A DNA stretch of 64,000 nt from Halocatena marina (GTDB lineage: Archaea > Halobacteriota > Halobacteria > Halobacteriales > Haloarculaceae): positions 362,941 through 426,940 of the forward strand of contig NZ_JALLPK010000003.1 of NCBI RefSeq assembly GCF_023276375.1, in the 5' to 3' direction. Shown here in pieces: positions 8,081 through 16,859 of this stretch (within the stretch, counting starts at the first letter, position 1; each line of letters starts with the position of its first letter). The position numbers were made by a program, and so were the translations under genes. The notes below the pieces were generated by a model. The model ran no database searches, was not told the origin of the DNA, and saw only the letters and a list, made by a program, of their open reading frames with translations.

Positions 8081-8409
8081 TTCGATATGATTGTAGTTTC
8101 GAACGCGCCAGTTATGTCTCGACCCCAACAGAACACACAGCTCAGTGATGCTGCTATCGCTGTTCTCACGTGTGCTGCGTCCAATGACGGTGTCGCTGTG
8201 ATGGACAAAACATATGGACGAGATGTTGCTGCGACCGAAGGAGTCACGACTTGAGGGACGGGATACATCATTCTACTTTTTCTCAAAAGAGACATAATCC
8301 ATGTCGATGAGGCACGAACAGCCATTGATGCGATGATTGATGAGGGGTGGTATTGTGCACCCATGTCTATGCAGCGATCATCCGTAAACTCGACTCGCTT
8401 GAAAACTGA
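8081..8409 (+). pseudogene. DUF3368 PIN-domain toxin, broken
   Basis: Reading from 8081 gives NDGVAVMDKTYGRDVAATEG, then an in-frame TGA at 8252-8254 where the family has Arg, then GTGYIILLFLKRDIIHVDEA and DEGWYCAP, then a frameshift before IIRKLDSLEN and the stop at 8407. Order and content match the C-terminal two thirds of DUF3368 PIN proteins. The N-terminal part with the first catalytic Asp is absent. Confidence 0.75.
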
Positions 8410-8468
8410 GTGACGGAACGTGAAAAAGCATAAATCCCACAGCTCCACTCTACAGTGTGCAGAAATTA

Positions 8469-9143
8469 CTATTCAGGTGACGACTCAGAGTTAGGGTCAC
8501 CTTCATCCGCTGCATAGCACTTCGCACATTCCCAGTAAGTGTACTCACTGTGGTCACCAGTCCACCGGACACCCTCGTGGCCTTCACCATCTCGATCAGC
8601 CTCCGCATACTCTCCGTCTGACTCGGCGTCGGGTACTTGCATCCGTCCGAAGTAGTACCGCGGACTCTTCGCACCACACACCGAACATGCCGGTGGATCC
8701 TCCCAATGCTCTTTCGGTGCCTTCCTACCTACCTCCTGATAGCACGAGGCGATACGTCGTGATAGGTCTACTTCATCGATGTCATCGGTGTAGCTCACTG
8801 CCGCAATCAGTCCGTCGAGTGCATCCTCAAGATCTACATCTTCGTTCTGGGACTCAGTGGCACGGTTGGCACCCCTGATCGCTGCCAACCGTTTGTCGAT
8901 GTCATCAACGTCGGTAAGATACGCGTGTTCCACGAAGCGACGGTATTTCCGGCGTGTCTGCTCAGTATATACCTGACCTGCTGGTGCACCCCACTTCTCT
9001 TCGAAGGAGTCGTGGGGTGCGTCTTCTCCGAACACTGCCTCACTTGCTTCCTGAAACGCCTGCCCGAAATCGTCCGTTACCTTGCCCAACAAGGACAGGA
9101 ACAACAGCGCTTCTTCTTCGGTGAGTCGTTTTCGATCAGTCAT
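8469..9143 (-). CDS. Hypothetical protein with C-terminal zinc-ribbon-like Cys pairs
   Basis: 224 aa, no recognised family. The N-terminal 150 residues are acidic and helical. The C-terminus carries ACSVCGAKS and ECAKCYAADEG, two CxxC pairs about 50 residues apart, likely one zinc site. No membrane segment. Flanked by the DUF3368 relic and an SDR gene on the same strand but separated by 138 bp, so probably its own unit. Confidence 0.7.
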   Translation of the reverse strand: MTDRKRLTEEEALLFLSLLGKVTDDFGQAFQEASEAVFGEDAPHDSFEEKWGAPAGQVYTEQTRRKYRRFVEHAYLTDVDDIDKRLAAIRGANRATESQNEDVDLEDALDGLIAAVSYTDDIDEVDLSRRIASCYQEVGRKAPKEHWEDPPACSVCGAKSPRYYFGRMQVPDAESDGEYAEADRDGEGHEGVRWTGDHSEYTYWECAKCYAADEGDPNSESSPE

Positions 9144-9281
9144 CTTCTGGATCCTCGATTTCGGCTTCGACTAGTGGTCGGTTCCGTTAGTGAAGACTGC
9201 TCGGTTCAATCGGCCTTCGTATCCGCTTGCGAATCGGAAATCGAACCACGATTTGCTGAAATACATCCCCCACGAGCGACA

Positions 9282-10130
9282 CTATGGGATCTCATCTCGG
9301 ACTGGTTGCTCGTCAATATTGTTTGCAGTGCGGTGGAACACCTGACTCACACCAGCAGTGAGTCCGCCATCGGCCGGAATATTCGCCCCTGTGATGAACG
9401 AGCTGCGGGGGGAGGCTAGGAAAAACACGGCGTCAGCGATCTCTGCAGGCTGTCCGAGACGGCCAAGTGCTGTCTCATCGCACAGTTCCTGATAGGGATC
9501 GCCATCGGCCTCCTCTCGTGTCTCCCGTCGTGATTCAGTCAGAATCGTTCCGACCGAGAGCACATTTGACCGGATATTGAACGTCCCGTAATGGACTGCG
9601 ATCGACCGTGAGAGCGAATAGAGGCCAGCTTTCGCCGCCGAGTATGCACTCGCTCCGATACCGATCGCTGCGTTGGCCGTACTCACATGGATAATGGAAC
9701 CACCATCCGCATCGGCCATCGGTGGGATGACCTCGCGAGAACAGAGATACGGGCCGGTGAGATTCAATGCTATATTGTCTGCCCACGTGTCCTCGCTGAC
9801 CGTATGGAGTTTTCCATCATTGCCCCGTGCGCCACCAGCATTGTTCACGAGAATATCAATTCCATCGAAATCCGCGAGGGTCGCGTCTACTAATGCGCGT
9901 ACATCGCTCGCACTCGTTACATCGCATTCGACAGGATGGACCGTTCCGGGGGTGTCATCAGGGAGAGCGTGTTCAATCTCAGCGGCTGCTGGCTCAATCC
10001 GGTTGGCAGAACGTGAACAAATAACCGTCATTGCGCCTTCAGTTGCAAATCGATGAGCGATGACCTTGCCAATTCCCCGAGAGCCTCCAGTCACAATCGC
10101 GGTCTGACCAACGAGAGAATGCTCTTTCAT
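9282..10130 (-). CDS. Short-chain dehydrogenase/reductase (SDR), FabG-like
   Basis: 282 aa. Classical SDR: cofactor motif TGGSRGIG at residues 14-21, NNAGG motif at about 97-101, catalytic Ser in IIHVSTANAA, YSAAK active site about residues 165-169, and the ADGG C-terminal signature. NAD(P)-dependent oxidoreduction of an alcohol or ketone; substrate unknown. The tail after SQVFHRTANN is longer than usual and may be a changed end. Monocistronic by context. Confidence 0.9.
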   Translation of the reverse strand: MKEHSLVGQTAIVTGGSRGIGKVIAHRFATEGAMTVICSRSANRIEPAAAEIEHALPDDTPGTVHPVECDVTSASDVRALVDATLADFDGIDILVNNAGGARGNDGKLHTVSEDTWADNIALNLTGPYLCSREVIPPMADADGGSIIHVSTANAAIGIGASAYSAAKAGLYSLSRSIAVHYGTFNIRSNVLSVGTILTESRRETREEADGDPYQELCDETALGRLGQPAEIADAVFFLASPRSSFITGANIPADGGLTAGVSQVFHRTANNIDEQPVRDEIP

Positions 10131-10348
10131 AGGCTATCACGGGCAAAGATGCCAGTTAAGTGTTGTTCATAGCACAGTATCCAATATTCGGAATAGACCG
10201 GCGAAAACAGTGAAGCGAAACTAATGTCCCAAGTTAGAGCTGGAAGAGAACAGTTGCGGAACGATCCAAAAGCGTTCGCCAGTCCTGAGATTCCGTACGA
10301 TTGCGAGACACTCCTCGGAGCGTCTACCCGATTAGGTGTGGGAGGATC

Positions 10349-12016
10349 TCAGGCATTGTCTGTTTCATTTGTCCCTTCCAGCTGTGGCCGTTCATCAGCC
10401 TCGATCGATGGTTGGGCAGGCCGTTTGATGAACTGCCGCCAGACGCGCTCACGGAGTCCAAGTCGGTCAGCTGGAAGAAGTCGTCCCTCGATATCCTCAA
10501 GCAGATAGAGCCGGCCACGCTGACGGCCTGATGGAGTGTGGACGATCCCTCGGCCAGCCTCGAAGTTCTGGAGGGTATCCTCACCGATTGGGTAGTCTTC
10601 GAACACTCGCTTATCATTTTCGTCAACCTCAACGAGCCATTCGTCTTCATTATCCGGCCCAACGTTGCGCTCAACGCGTTCTCGGCCGATTCGTTGGCGG
10701 CAGTACTCAACCGAGCCCTGCCCGACACGGAGGTGGATTTCTTGGGCCAACCCACTGAGAAGACTGTCGGCTCCATCTTTCCCGTAGGTATCACGAAGCT
10801 GGGGAATCGCCTGCACGCCTAAGATTGCATAGCAGTTGTAGGCACGGCCCGCATTAATCAACCGTTCGAGCATGTCAAGCTGGGGCAGCGCCGCGAATTC
10901 ATCGAGAATGTAGTACGAGGGACGTTCGTCTTCTAAGCCAAACCGAATCGACCAGTCGATTAATAATCGGAAAATCGGCTGGACAGAGGAGGACTGCTGA
11001 ATTGGGAAATCGAGAATCAGGATCTGTCCGCGTGGATCGGCCATATACTCACGGACCGAAAACGTCCCCGCATCGGCGAAGTCGCCGCGAAACACCGCTT
11101 TAACCCGTTCTTCGAGGATTGACACAATATTACTGCTTGCTTCTACTCCCGCCGGTAGGTGTTTTTTAGCCGAAAGATCTTCTGCTACAAATCCCTTGTG
11201 GAGGAGTTCCACGTCAGCCCCGTCGAGAAATGAGACGAGATCCGCATTCGTCAGCGGTCGAGTGGCCCGTCGTTGGAGCAGACGCAGTACGTCCGCAAAG
11301 ACCTGTGAGGCAGCATTGGTAAAGTAATCATTCTCCGTTTCTGCACCCGCGAAGATTGCTTTGGCAATCTCATCATAATCACCGTCTTCTTCGATTTCCC
11401 GAAAGACATTCCAAATCACGGTTGAGTCGCGTGAGGAGAGCCGAACGACGTTGTTCTCTGTAAAGAACGTCTGGTAGTCTCGCTTGTAATCGAAGATCAC
11501 AAACGCCTCGTCAGGTTCAGCCTGTAATTGATGAGCGAGCACTCGAATGGCCTCGGTCTTCCCGCTGCCAGTTTCTCCAAGTACGAGGACCGAACGGTCC
11601 ATTTCGAGCTGGACTGCCCGCTTCGAACCGGGAGGGTCACCGTGGCGTTCCCCCGAATCCGAGAGAGGCACAAGCATGATGTCCTCATAGAGCTGGTGAC
11701 GTAGTTGATATTCAGTTTGACCGAACTGCCAGTAGATTGTGAGTATCCCAAGCCCGACGAGGAGAATTACCGGGTGGATTACCACACCGATAAAGACAGG
11801 TTGCGAGAACAGTCCAATAGAATGTTTTTCACCGATAACAAGCGGTGCAATCCCGATATCCCACCCGAGCCATGGGATCAGTAGTGAGCATATCACGATG
11901 AGTACAGCCCAGTACCGGAGACGCATCCGGAACTGCAAGAGAATCCACTCATAACCCCATCGAATCCCTTTGAGAGCCCGTTGCCAGAGCTGAGAATTGT
12001 GATCAGATATTGTCAT
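10349..12016 (-). CDS. VirD4/TraD-like conjugation coupling ATPase
   Basis: About 555 aa from ATG 12016; upstream in-frame ATGs at 12037, 12049 and 12184 could extend it. Two N-terminal membrane stretches (YWAVLIVICSLLIPWLG and FIGVVIHPVILLVGLGILTI) precede a HerA/VirD4 ATPase: Walker A VLGETGSGKTEA, then VFADVLRLLQ, Walker B SYYILDEFAALPQLDML, and the sensor-like YAILGVQAIPQL. Such proteins couple a relaxosome to a transfer pore. No relaxase is seen nearby, so the transfer system is incomplete in this window. Confidence 0.85.
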   Translation of the reverse strand: MTISDHNSQLWQRALKGIRWGYEWILLQFRMRLRYWAVLIVICSLLIPWLGWDIGIAPLVIGEKHSIGLFSQPVFIGVVIHPVILLVGLGILTIYWQFGQTEYQLRHQLYEDIMLVPLSDSGERHGDPPGSKRAVQLEMDRSVLVLGETGSGKTEAIRVLAHQLQAEPDEAFVIFDYKRDYQTFFTENNVVRLSSRDSTVIWNVFREIEEDGDYDEIAKAIFAGAETENDYFTNAASQVFADVLRLLQRRATRPLTNADLVSFLDGADVELLHKGFVAEDLSAKKHLPAGVEASSNIVSILEERVKAVFRGDFADAGTFSVREYMADPRGQILILDFPIQQSSSVQPIFRLLIDWSIRFGLEDERPSYYILDEFAALPQLDMLERLINAGRAYNCYAILGVQAIPQLRDTYGKDGADSLLSGLAQEIHLRVGQGSVEYCRQRIGRERVERNVGPDNEDEWLVEVDENDKRVFEDYPIGEDTLQNFEAGRGIVHTPSGRQRGRLYLLEDIEGRLLPADRLGLRERVWRQFIKRPAQPSIEADERPQLEGTNETDNA

Positions 12017-12309
12017 ACGTGATTGGTCGAGTCCCATTTTCTGGGACATTTGTCTAGAGGGCAATACTGTCGGTTCGATCGCATCGTGCTCATTCTGTGG
12101 TGATGGAGGACTGTCGAGCGGAGCGAATCGCCCGATTCGGTACAGAGGACAAGGGCCGACAGTAACGAGGATCCGCGAGCCCACGACGAGCCGGCTTCAA
12201 AACAACAGCACATAGTTCACATCTTACATACTATCCAATAAAACACTACGATTTTCAGGTCGAGACAGATAGGGAATCTCCTATAATGACAATATATTTG
12301 AAGAAGTTG

Positions 12310-13671
12310 TTATCGGTCGGATAGCGATTTTTCCATTCCCGTATCGCTGTGCGTGTCTGTGCCTTCGCTCTTACTCATACCGGTTCCATTCTCGATCGTC
12401 ATGGAACGGAGCTCTTCACGGATTCGGATGCCCTCTTCGCCTGCTTCGGTTATCTCCTCGGAGGCGTTAGTCTCTGTGGCTGGCACGGCCTCTTCGGCCT
12501 GTTTTTGCATAGACTGGAGCACTTCCTTGACAGACATGTCTTTCTCGTCGGCGTATGTCTGGACCACTTGGAATAGCTCTTCATCGGTCTGTGGCAGTTT
12601 TCTCGTCGACTCCTCATCCGACTGCGTTGCTGTTTCTTCCGTCGTTTCATCGACCGTCTGGTCTGTCGTGACGATAGCTGACTCTTCGGCCCAGCTGGGT
12701 ATCTCTTCAGGGAGGTCGGCAGAATCGATCTGTTCGATTTCGGTTAGTTGCTCGTTGTCTAGGTCATTGCTTCGCCCGTAATATTTCAGAGCGACGATGT
12801 CTGCTGCTGACAGTGTCCTCTCTCCTCTGGCGGTCTCGATTTGTATCCCATCATCGTCGATGGTCGTGCTTGTCGTTCCATGGAACGGTGTCCAGTAGAG
12901 ATCACTGTCCTCTACCTGTTCGTGAACGCGTTCAAGCATCTCATCGTGAGGATGGGCATCGTATTCGTTCTCATCTGGATAATATTGATTATTTAAACTA
13001 CTCGAAATGATCAGTGATTCCGAATCGATATGAGCAAGCGAGTTAGATCCAAATCCATTTTCTGCTCCATGATGAGGAACTTTGGCGACGTCAACGGCAC
13101 TAAGCTGCTCGGGATACTGTCCAGATAACCGTTCTTCGGCTTCACCCTCTACATCGCCGGCAAGCAAGACACTGTTATCGCTTTGAGTAACCTGTAGGAC
13201 GACACTATTCTCATTACGATCTGTGCTATCGATTTCCTGAGATGGATTGAGAATATCGACCTCGGCATCACCAAGATCAAACGAGTCCCCCTCCTCTATC
13301 TGATTTGGTTTAATGCCATTTTCGATCATTGAATCTTTAAACTGATTCATTGCCTTGGTGTCCGGAGGTTCAACCCCTTCTTGATGAGGAGCATGAACTG
13401 TGCCAATCCGATCGGATCCATACGCTTCGATTACATCAGAATGTCCTCCGATATGATCTGCATCGAAGTGGGTCGTAACAAAATGATCGAGATAGTTAAT
13501 GTCGCGGTTGTCAAGATGGTCGAGAACCTGGTCACTGCTGTACCACGGACCGGAATCAACGAGCACAGTTGTCCCGTCTGAACCTTTGAGAAGGATACTA
13601 TCACCCTGACCAACATCGATCACGTCGACACAAAGTTGGTCCTCATCCCTGCTATCGTTTGGTTTCTCCAT
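12310..13671 (-). CDS. ComEC/Rec2-type metallo-beta-lactamase-fold protein with C-terminal motif
   Basis: 453 aa, no signal peptide or membrane segment. VDVIDVGQGDSILLKG opens the ComEC-like MBL fold; THFDADHIGGH (about residues 67-77) is the HxHxDH-type metal motif with Phe in place of the second His position's neighbour; LLAGDVEGEAEE and VAKVPHHGAENG supply further metal ligands. Residues about 330-405 are acidic and low complexity. Residues 406-431 carry EITEAGEEGIRIREEL then IENGTG, a motif shared with the coiled-coil protein at 15274-16854. DUF3006-like genes lie directly upstream, a known association for MBL proteins. Confidence 0.85.
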   Translation of the reverse strand: MEKPNDSRDEDQLCVDVIDVGQGDSILLKGSDGTTVLVDSGPWYSSDQVLDHLDNRDINYLDHFVTTHFDADHIGGHSDVIEAYGSDRIGTVHAPHQEGVEPPDTKAMNQFKDSMIENGIKPNQIEEGDSFDLGDAEVDILNPSQEIDSTDRNENSVVLQVTQSDNSVLLAGDVEGEAEERLSGQYPEQLSAVDVAKVPHHGAENGFGSNSLAHIDSESLIISSSLNNQYYPDENEYDAHPHDEMLERVHEQVEDSDLYWTPFHGTTSTTIDDDGIQIETARGERTLSAADIVALKYYGRSNDLDNEQLTEIEQIDSADLPEEIPSWAEESAIVTTDQTVDETTEETATQSDEESTRKLPQTDEELFQVVQTYADEKDMSVKEVLQSMQKQAEEAVPATETNASEEITEAGEEGIRIREELRSMTIENGTGMSKSEGTDTHSDTGMEKSLSDR

Positions 13672-13692
13672 CGCTATCTCTCCGATAATATA

Positions 13693-14031
13693 TCAATTAT
13701 CCGTCTCACTTTCGTCGTCTCCAAAAAGATCATCAAGTTGCTGTTGTGCCTTTTTGTGCCGCTGTTCGGAAAGTTCTGGATCGTATGTTATGTCGACAAT
13801 TTCACTGTCTTCAATGATTCCGTGAAATATTCGCGTCGTAATCGGATCATCAGGATCAAGACCAGGGACATCGTTGGCTGGAAGAACAACCTGACCAACA
13901 ATTTCATCAATCTCTCGGTCGACAATGAGGAGAACAGCTTTGTTTGATTCAAAACGGTCGAATTGAAGTTCGTATTCCCCGTCGTTTGGATCCTCTTGCC
14001 AACGGTAGTGAGCCTCGTCGAACGTTGTCAT
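13693..14031 (-). CDS. DUF3006-like protein, copy 1
   Basis: 112 aa from ATG 14031 (MTTFDEAHYRWQEDP). Core YELQFDRFESNKAVLLIVDR, then IVGQVVLPANDVPGLDPDD, matches the short DUF3006 beta-barrel (DRFE, AVL, P-x-x-x-xP). Acidic C-terminal helix. Lies 21 bp upstream of the MBL gene on the same strand and is the closest of three paralogs. Function unknown; DUF3006 proteins often accompany ComEC-like MBL proteins. Confidence 0.75.
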   Translation of the reverse strand: MTTFDEAHYRWQEDPNDGEYELQFDRFESNKAVLLIVDREIDEIVGQVVLPANDVPGLDPDDPITTRIFHGIIEDSEIVDITYDPELSEQRHKKAQQQLDDLFGDDESETDN

Positions 14032-14049
14032 GATCTTATTATTTACCAA

Positions 14050-14274
14050 TGACTATCGTCATTATAAACATTGGTGAAATTGGGGCGAACAGTCGTTACT
14101 AGTTAGTATACAGAAATAGAAAAGTACGGAATATAGCACTATAGACAGTTTTTCCACTATATAATTCTAACATGTCTACTTAAGACTTAGAAAACCGTGC
14201 TTGTTTTCGTCGTTGGTGTCTCGGAAAAGTTCATCAATTGGCGTCGGCGTAAATAATTATCGATATAAAATATG
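14050..14274. other. AT-rich spacer between DUF3006-like copies 1 and 2
   Basis: About 225 bp with no gene. Long enough to carry its own promoter for copy 1 plus the MBL gene. No clear repeat seen. Confidence 0.4.
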
Positions 14275-14643
14275 TCAGTGACCCATTTCGCTTCCCGTAT
14301 CGGTATCGGCATGCAGACGGTCAAGGCGACCTTGGAATTTCTCATGACGGTTCTTTGACTTTTCCTGATCGAACGTCATGGCTTTGATTTTATTGTCTTC
14401 AATTATTCCGTCATAAATTTTCGTCGTAGCTGGGTCATCGGGATTAAGATCTGGGACATCAGCGGTTGAGAGGATAACATCACCCACAAATCTCCCTTCC
14501 TCATCAAGGCATTTTTCCGTATCAACGATGAGGAAAACGCCTTGATCGTGATGATTTGTAGTTGATTCAAAGCGGTCGAATTGGAGTTCATACTCTCCAT
14601 CATCAGGATCCCGATCCCATCGATAACGGGCGTCTTCGAACAT
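14275..14643 (-). CDS. DUF3006-like protein, copy 2
   Basis: 122 aa. Same order as copy 1 (ARYRWDRDPDDGEYELQFDR at residues 5-24, then VILSTADVPDLNPDD) but with an inserted stretch STTNHHDQG before the hydrophobic strand. The C-terminal helix and TFDQEKSKNRHEKFQ align with the other copies. Divergence among copies is high (roughly half identical), so the triplication is old and each copy is probably functional. Confidence 0.7.
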   Translation of the reverse strand: MFEDARYRWDRDPDDGEYELQFDRFESTTNHHDQGVFLIVDTEKCLDEEGRFVGDVILSTADVPDLNPDDPATTKIYDGIIEDNKIKAMTFDQEKSKNRHEKFQGRLDRLHADTDTGSEMGH

Positions 14644-14760
14644 CGTTATAATATATTATTTCCCAACAACATAATTATTATAAATGTAGGCGAAAATGAT
14701 ATATCTCACGGTTGTTGACATCTATACAAAGACTATCATTGCTAGCGTGAACCGCCATTC

Positions 14761-15123
14761 CTATTGATTCTCAGACTCGCCTACATCTTGAGTGCCATTT
14801 TCATCGTCAGGAGTAGCTCGGACGCGTTCGTATCGTTCCTCGGCTTCTCTGATTCGTTGTTCGGTGATTTGGGGATCGTACACCAACTCAACGAGTTCAC
14901 TACCATCGATTGTCCCGTGAAAAATCGCTGTTCTAACTGCGTTATCGGGATCTATCCCGGGAGTATCGGTTGCTGGGAGGACGATATCTCCGATGGGCCA
15001 ATCCTCCGTTTTATCAACAACGAGGAGAACGGCCTTATTCGATTCAAAACGATCGAATTGGAGTTCGTACTCACCGTCATCCGGTTCATCTCGCCAGCGA
15101 TAGTGAGCGTCATCGAACATCAT
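14761..15123 (-). CDS. DUF3006-like protein, copy 3
   Basis: About 120 aa from ATG 15123 or 15120 (MMFDDAHYRWRDEPDDGEY); an upstream in-frame ATG at 15273 would add an unlikely leader. Core LQFDRFESNKAVLLVVDKTE then IVLPATDTPGIDPDN. More similar to copy 1 than copy 2. Lies between copy 2 and the coiled-coil gene, separated from the latter by about 150 bp. Confidence 0.7.
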   Translation of the reverse strand: MMFDDAHYRWRDEPDDGEYELQFDRFESNKAVLLVVDKTEDWPIGDIVLPATDTPGIDPDNAVRTAIFHGTIDGSELVELVYDPQITEQRIREAEERYERVRATPDDENGTQDVGESENQ

Positions 15124-15273
15124 TATTAGCCGATGTGTGCAGTTACTATAGATATTGGCGAAGACGACGCAGATCGTGGTTAATGACAAAATATCTATAG
15201 AAATGGTAGATAGATTCAAAAAATCGCCTCCGAATATTCGTGAATTAGTTAGTGTAAAGTCCGCGTATAGCAT

Positions 15274-16854
15274 TCAAACTGAAGACCCTGAATCTTCGGG
15301 CTTTTCCTCAATGTTTTGTGTGCTTTCTCCGTGACCGTTCTCGATAGGCTGTGACTCAATCTCCTCCATGATTCGGTCTCCCTCTTTGCCTGCTTCCGCT
15401 ATTTCAGGTGGTACGCCATCCGAGTAAGGAGCTGAGGACCCTCTTTCTGATGACGCTCCGGTCGCTTGTGCCGGGTCAGCTGTCGGTTCGGCCGCTTTCT
15501 TGGCTGTCTTATCACCAACTGTGCCGTCCTCGGCTTCCTCTTTGGCTGAATCAGTTTCGTTGTCCATCGTAGTGGTCGACTCCGTCTCCTTCTTACCCGC
15601 CTCAGTGGCTTCGGCCGTTGACGCTTCCTTGTTTGTCCCATTCACAACAACAGTCCCCTCACTTTCCCCGGCCAGTGCAGTATCCTCACTCTCTTCGGCT
15701 GATTCTGTCCCGTCGTTCTCCTGAGTCTCGTCTTCCGCACTCTCTTCACCGACCGCCTCATCCTCACTTTCCTCCGACACCGATGCGGTGGATTCGGCTG
15801 TCTCCGCTGCTTCTTCGTACTCTTCGTGCCCCTCTATACGGTCTTGTAGTTCACTCTTCTCCGCTCGAAGATCGTTTTTCTTCTCTCGAATATTTGTCCG
15901 CTTCTCTAGTAATCGATCTCTTTCATCTAAAAAATATTCCCTCTCCTCTATGGATCCCTCTCCGATACTGATATTCTCCTTATTTTGTTCTAAAAGTTCA
16001 TCATTCTCTTCAAGACGGTTGTTGACAGCTTCTATCTCATTATCAAATTCTTCGATTCGACCATCAAGATCATCTCTCTCCTCTCGAAGCGTATCGATCC
16101 CCGCTTGAGGTTTCTCTAGTTCTGGGTTCTGTTCGACGTCCATCTCCCAGTCATCAACGAGGGCGTTATTGGAATCCGTTTTATTGTAGGTTTTTCGTAT
16201 GTGAAAATCGCCCATTCGGAGAAACGCTCGTCTGGATACGGTGGCGTCGGTCGGTTCAACCCGGCATGAATAGAACGTCTGGGTTCTGCTCACAGTACCA
16301 GTGGCCTGGACCGTCTCCTGCTGTGTTTCTCCACGTGTCCGTCCAGCCTTGGTCGAGACCTCACCGGTCGTATCAATAGTTCCAACACCGGGGACACTGA
16401 CCCCACCACCCCCACCCACTTTGCTGCCGACTTCGGTTTGTGATGTTTTAGAGGAACCCTGTGTTTGGCCAATCGTTTCTTGACTCTCTAGCGTCTCTGT
16501 CTGTGCCTGTAACCCTTCTTCGTGACATCTGCAAACTTCGGTCCCTTGTTTAAAATCAGTTTGTGGAACGTCAAGTCCCCAGAAATTTTGCTGTTTAAGA
16601 TCATTTTCAATCACGGACCTCATCTCTCTCCATTTCTCCTCAGATATATTTCCATTCCTAACAAATAAAAATCGAGTCTGCTGCTCCATCCGAGCGAAGG
16701 TGTCGGCAATGTCCTCGGGCGGCATCTCCTCAATCTCGTCAGGCAAGTCACCGAATTGATCCCCCCGACGTTGGCGATCGAGTTCTGCTGCCTGTTCGGT
16801 TAGGGTTGGCTCGTCGTCTCGAAAGTACGACCTGATCTCATCAAGAAGGTCCAT
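15274..16854 (-). CDS. 526-aa coiled-coil protein with shared C-terminal motif
   Basis: No known family. Residues 1-110 helical; about 115-185 Ser/Thr/Gly-rich with a Gly run (GSKVGGGGGVSVPGVGTID); 185-245 a beta-like domain with Cys at TFYSCRVEP; 250-345 a classic coiled coil (repeated LEENDELLEQ, RDRLLEKRTNIREKK); 345-480 very acidic Ser/Thr/Glu low complexity; 484-509 EIAEAGKEGDRIMEEI then IENGHG, matching the MBL protein's tail. Two close Cys at CRCHEEG. Next to a HEAT-repeat gene 5 bp upstream. A scaffold or filament role is a guess. Confidence 0.75.
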   Translation of the reverse strand: MDLLDEIRSYFRDDEPTLTEQAAELDRQRRGDQFGDLPDEIEEMPPEDIADTFARMEQQTRFLFVRNGNISEEKWREMRSVIENDLKQQNFWGLDVPQTDFKQGTEVCRCHEEGLQAQTETLESQETIGQTQGSSKTSQTEVGSKVGGGGGVSVPGVGTIDTTGEVSTKAGRTRGETQQETVQATGTVSRTQTFYSCRVEPTDATVSRRAFLRMGDFHIRKTYNKTDSNNALVDDWEMDVEQNPELEKPQAGIDTLREERDDLDGRIEEFDNEIEAVNNRLEENDELLEQNKENISIGEGSIEEREYFLDERDRLLEKRTNIREKKNDLRAEKSELQDRIEGHEEYEEAAETAESTASVSEESEDEAVGEESAEDETQENDGTESAEESEDTALAGESEGTVVVNGTNKEASTAEATEAGKKETESTTTMDNETDSAKEEAEDGTVGDKTAKKAAEPTADPAQATGASSERGSSAPYSDGVPPEIAEAGKEGDRIMEEIESQPIENGHGESTQNIEEKPEDSGSSV

Positions 16855-16859
16855 TACAG

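Noticed and set aside
10224..10822. Plus-strand frames over the coupling ATPase 3' end
   Set aside because: The minus strand holds a clear VirD4-type ATPase; the plus frames are shadows.
15399..16483. Several frames opposite the coiled-coil gene
   Set aside because: Low-complexity Ser/Pro/Arg translations, mirror of an acidic coding sequence.
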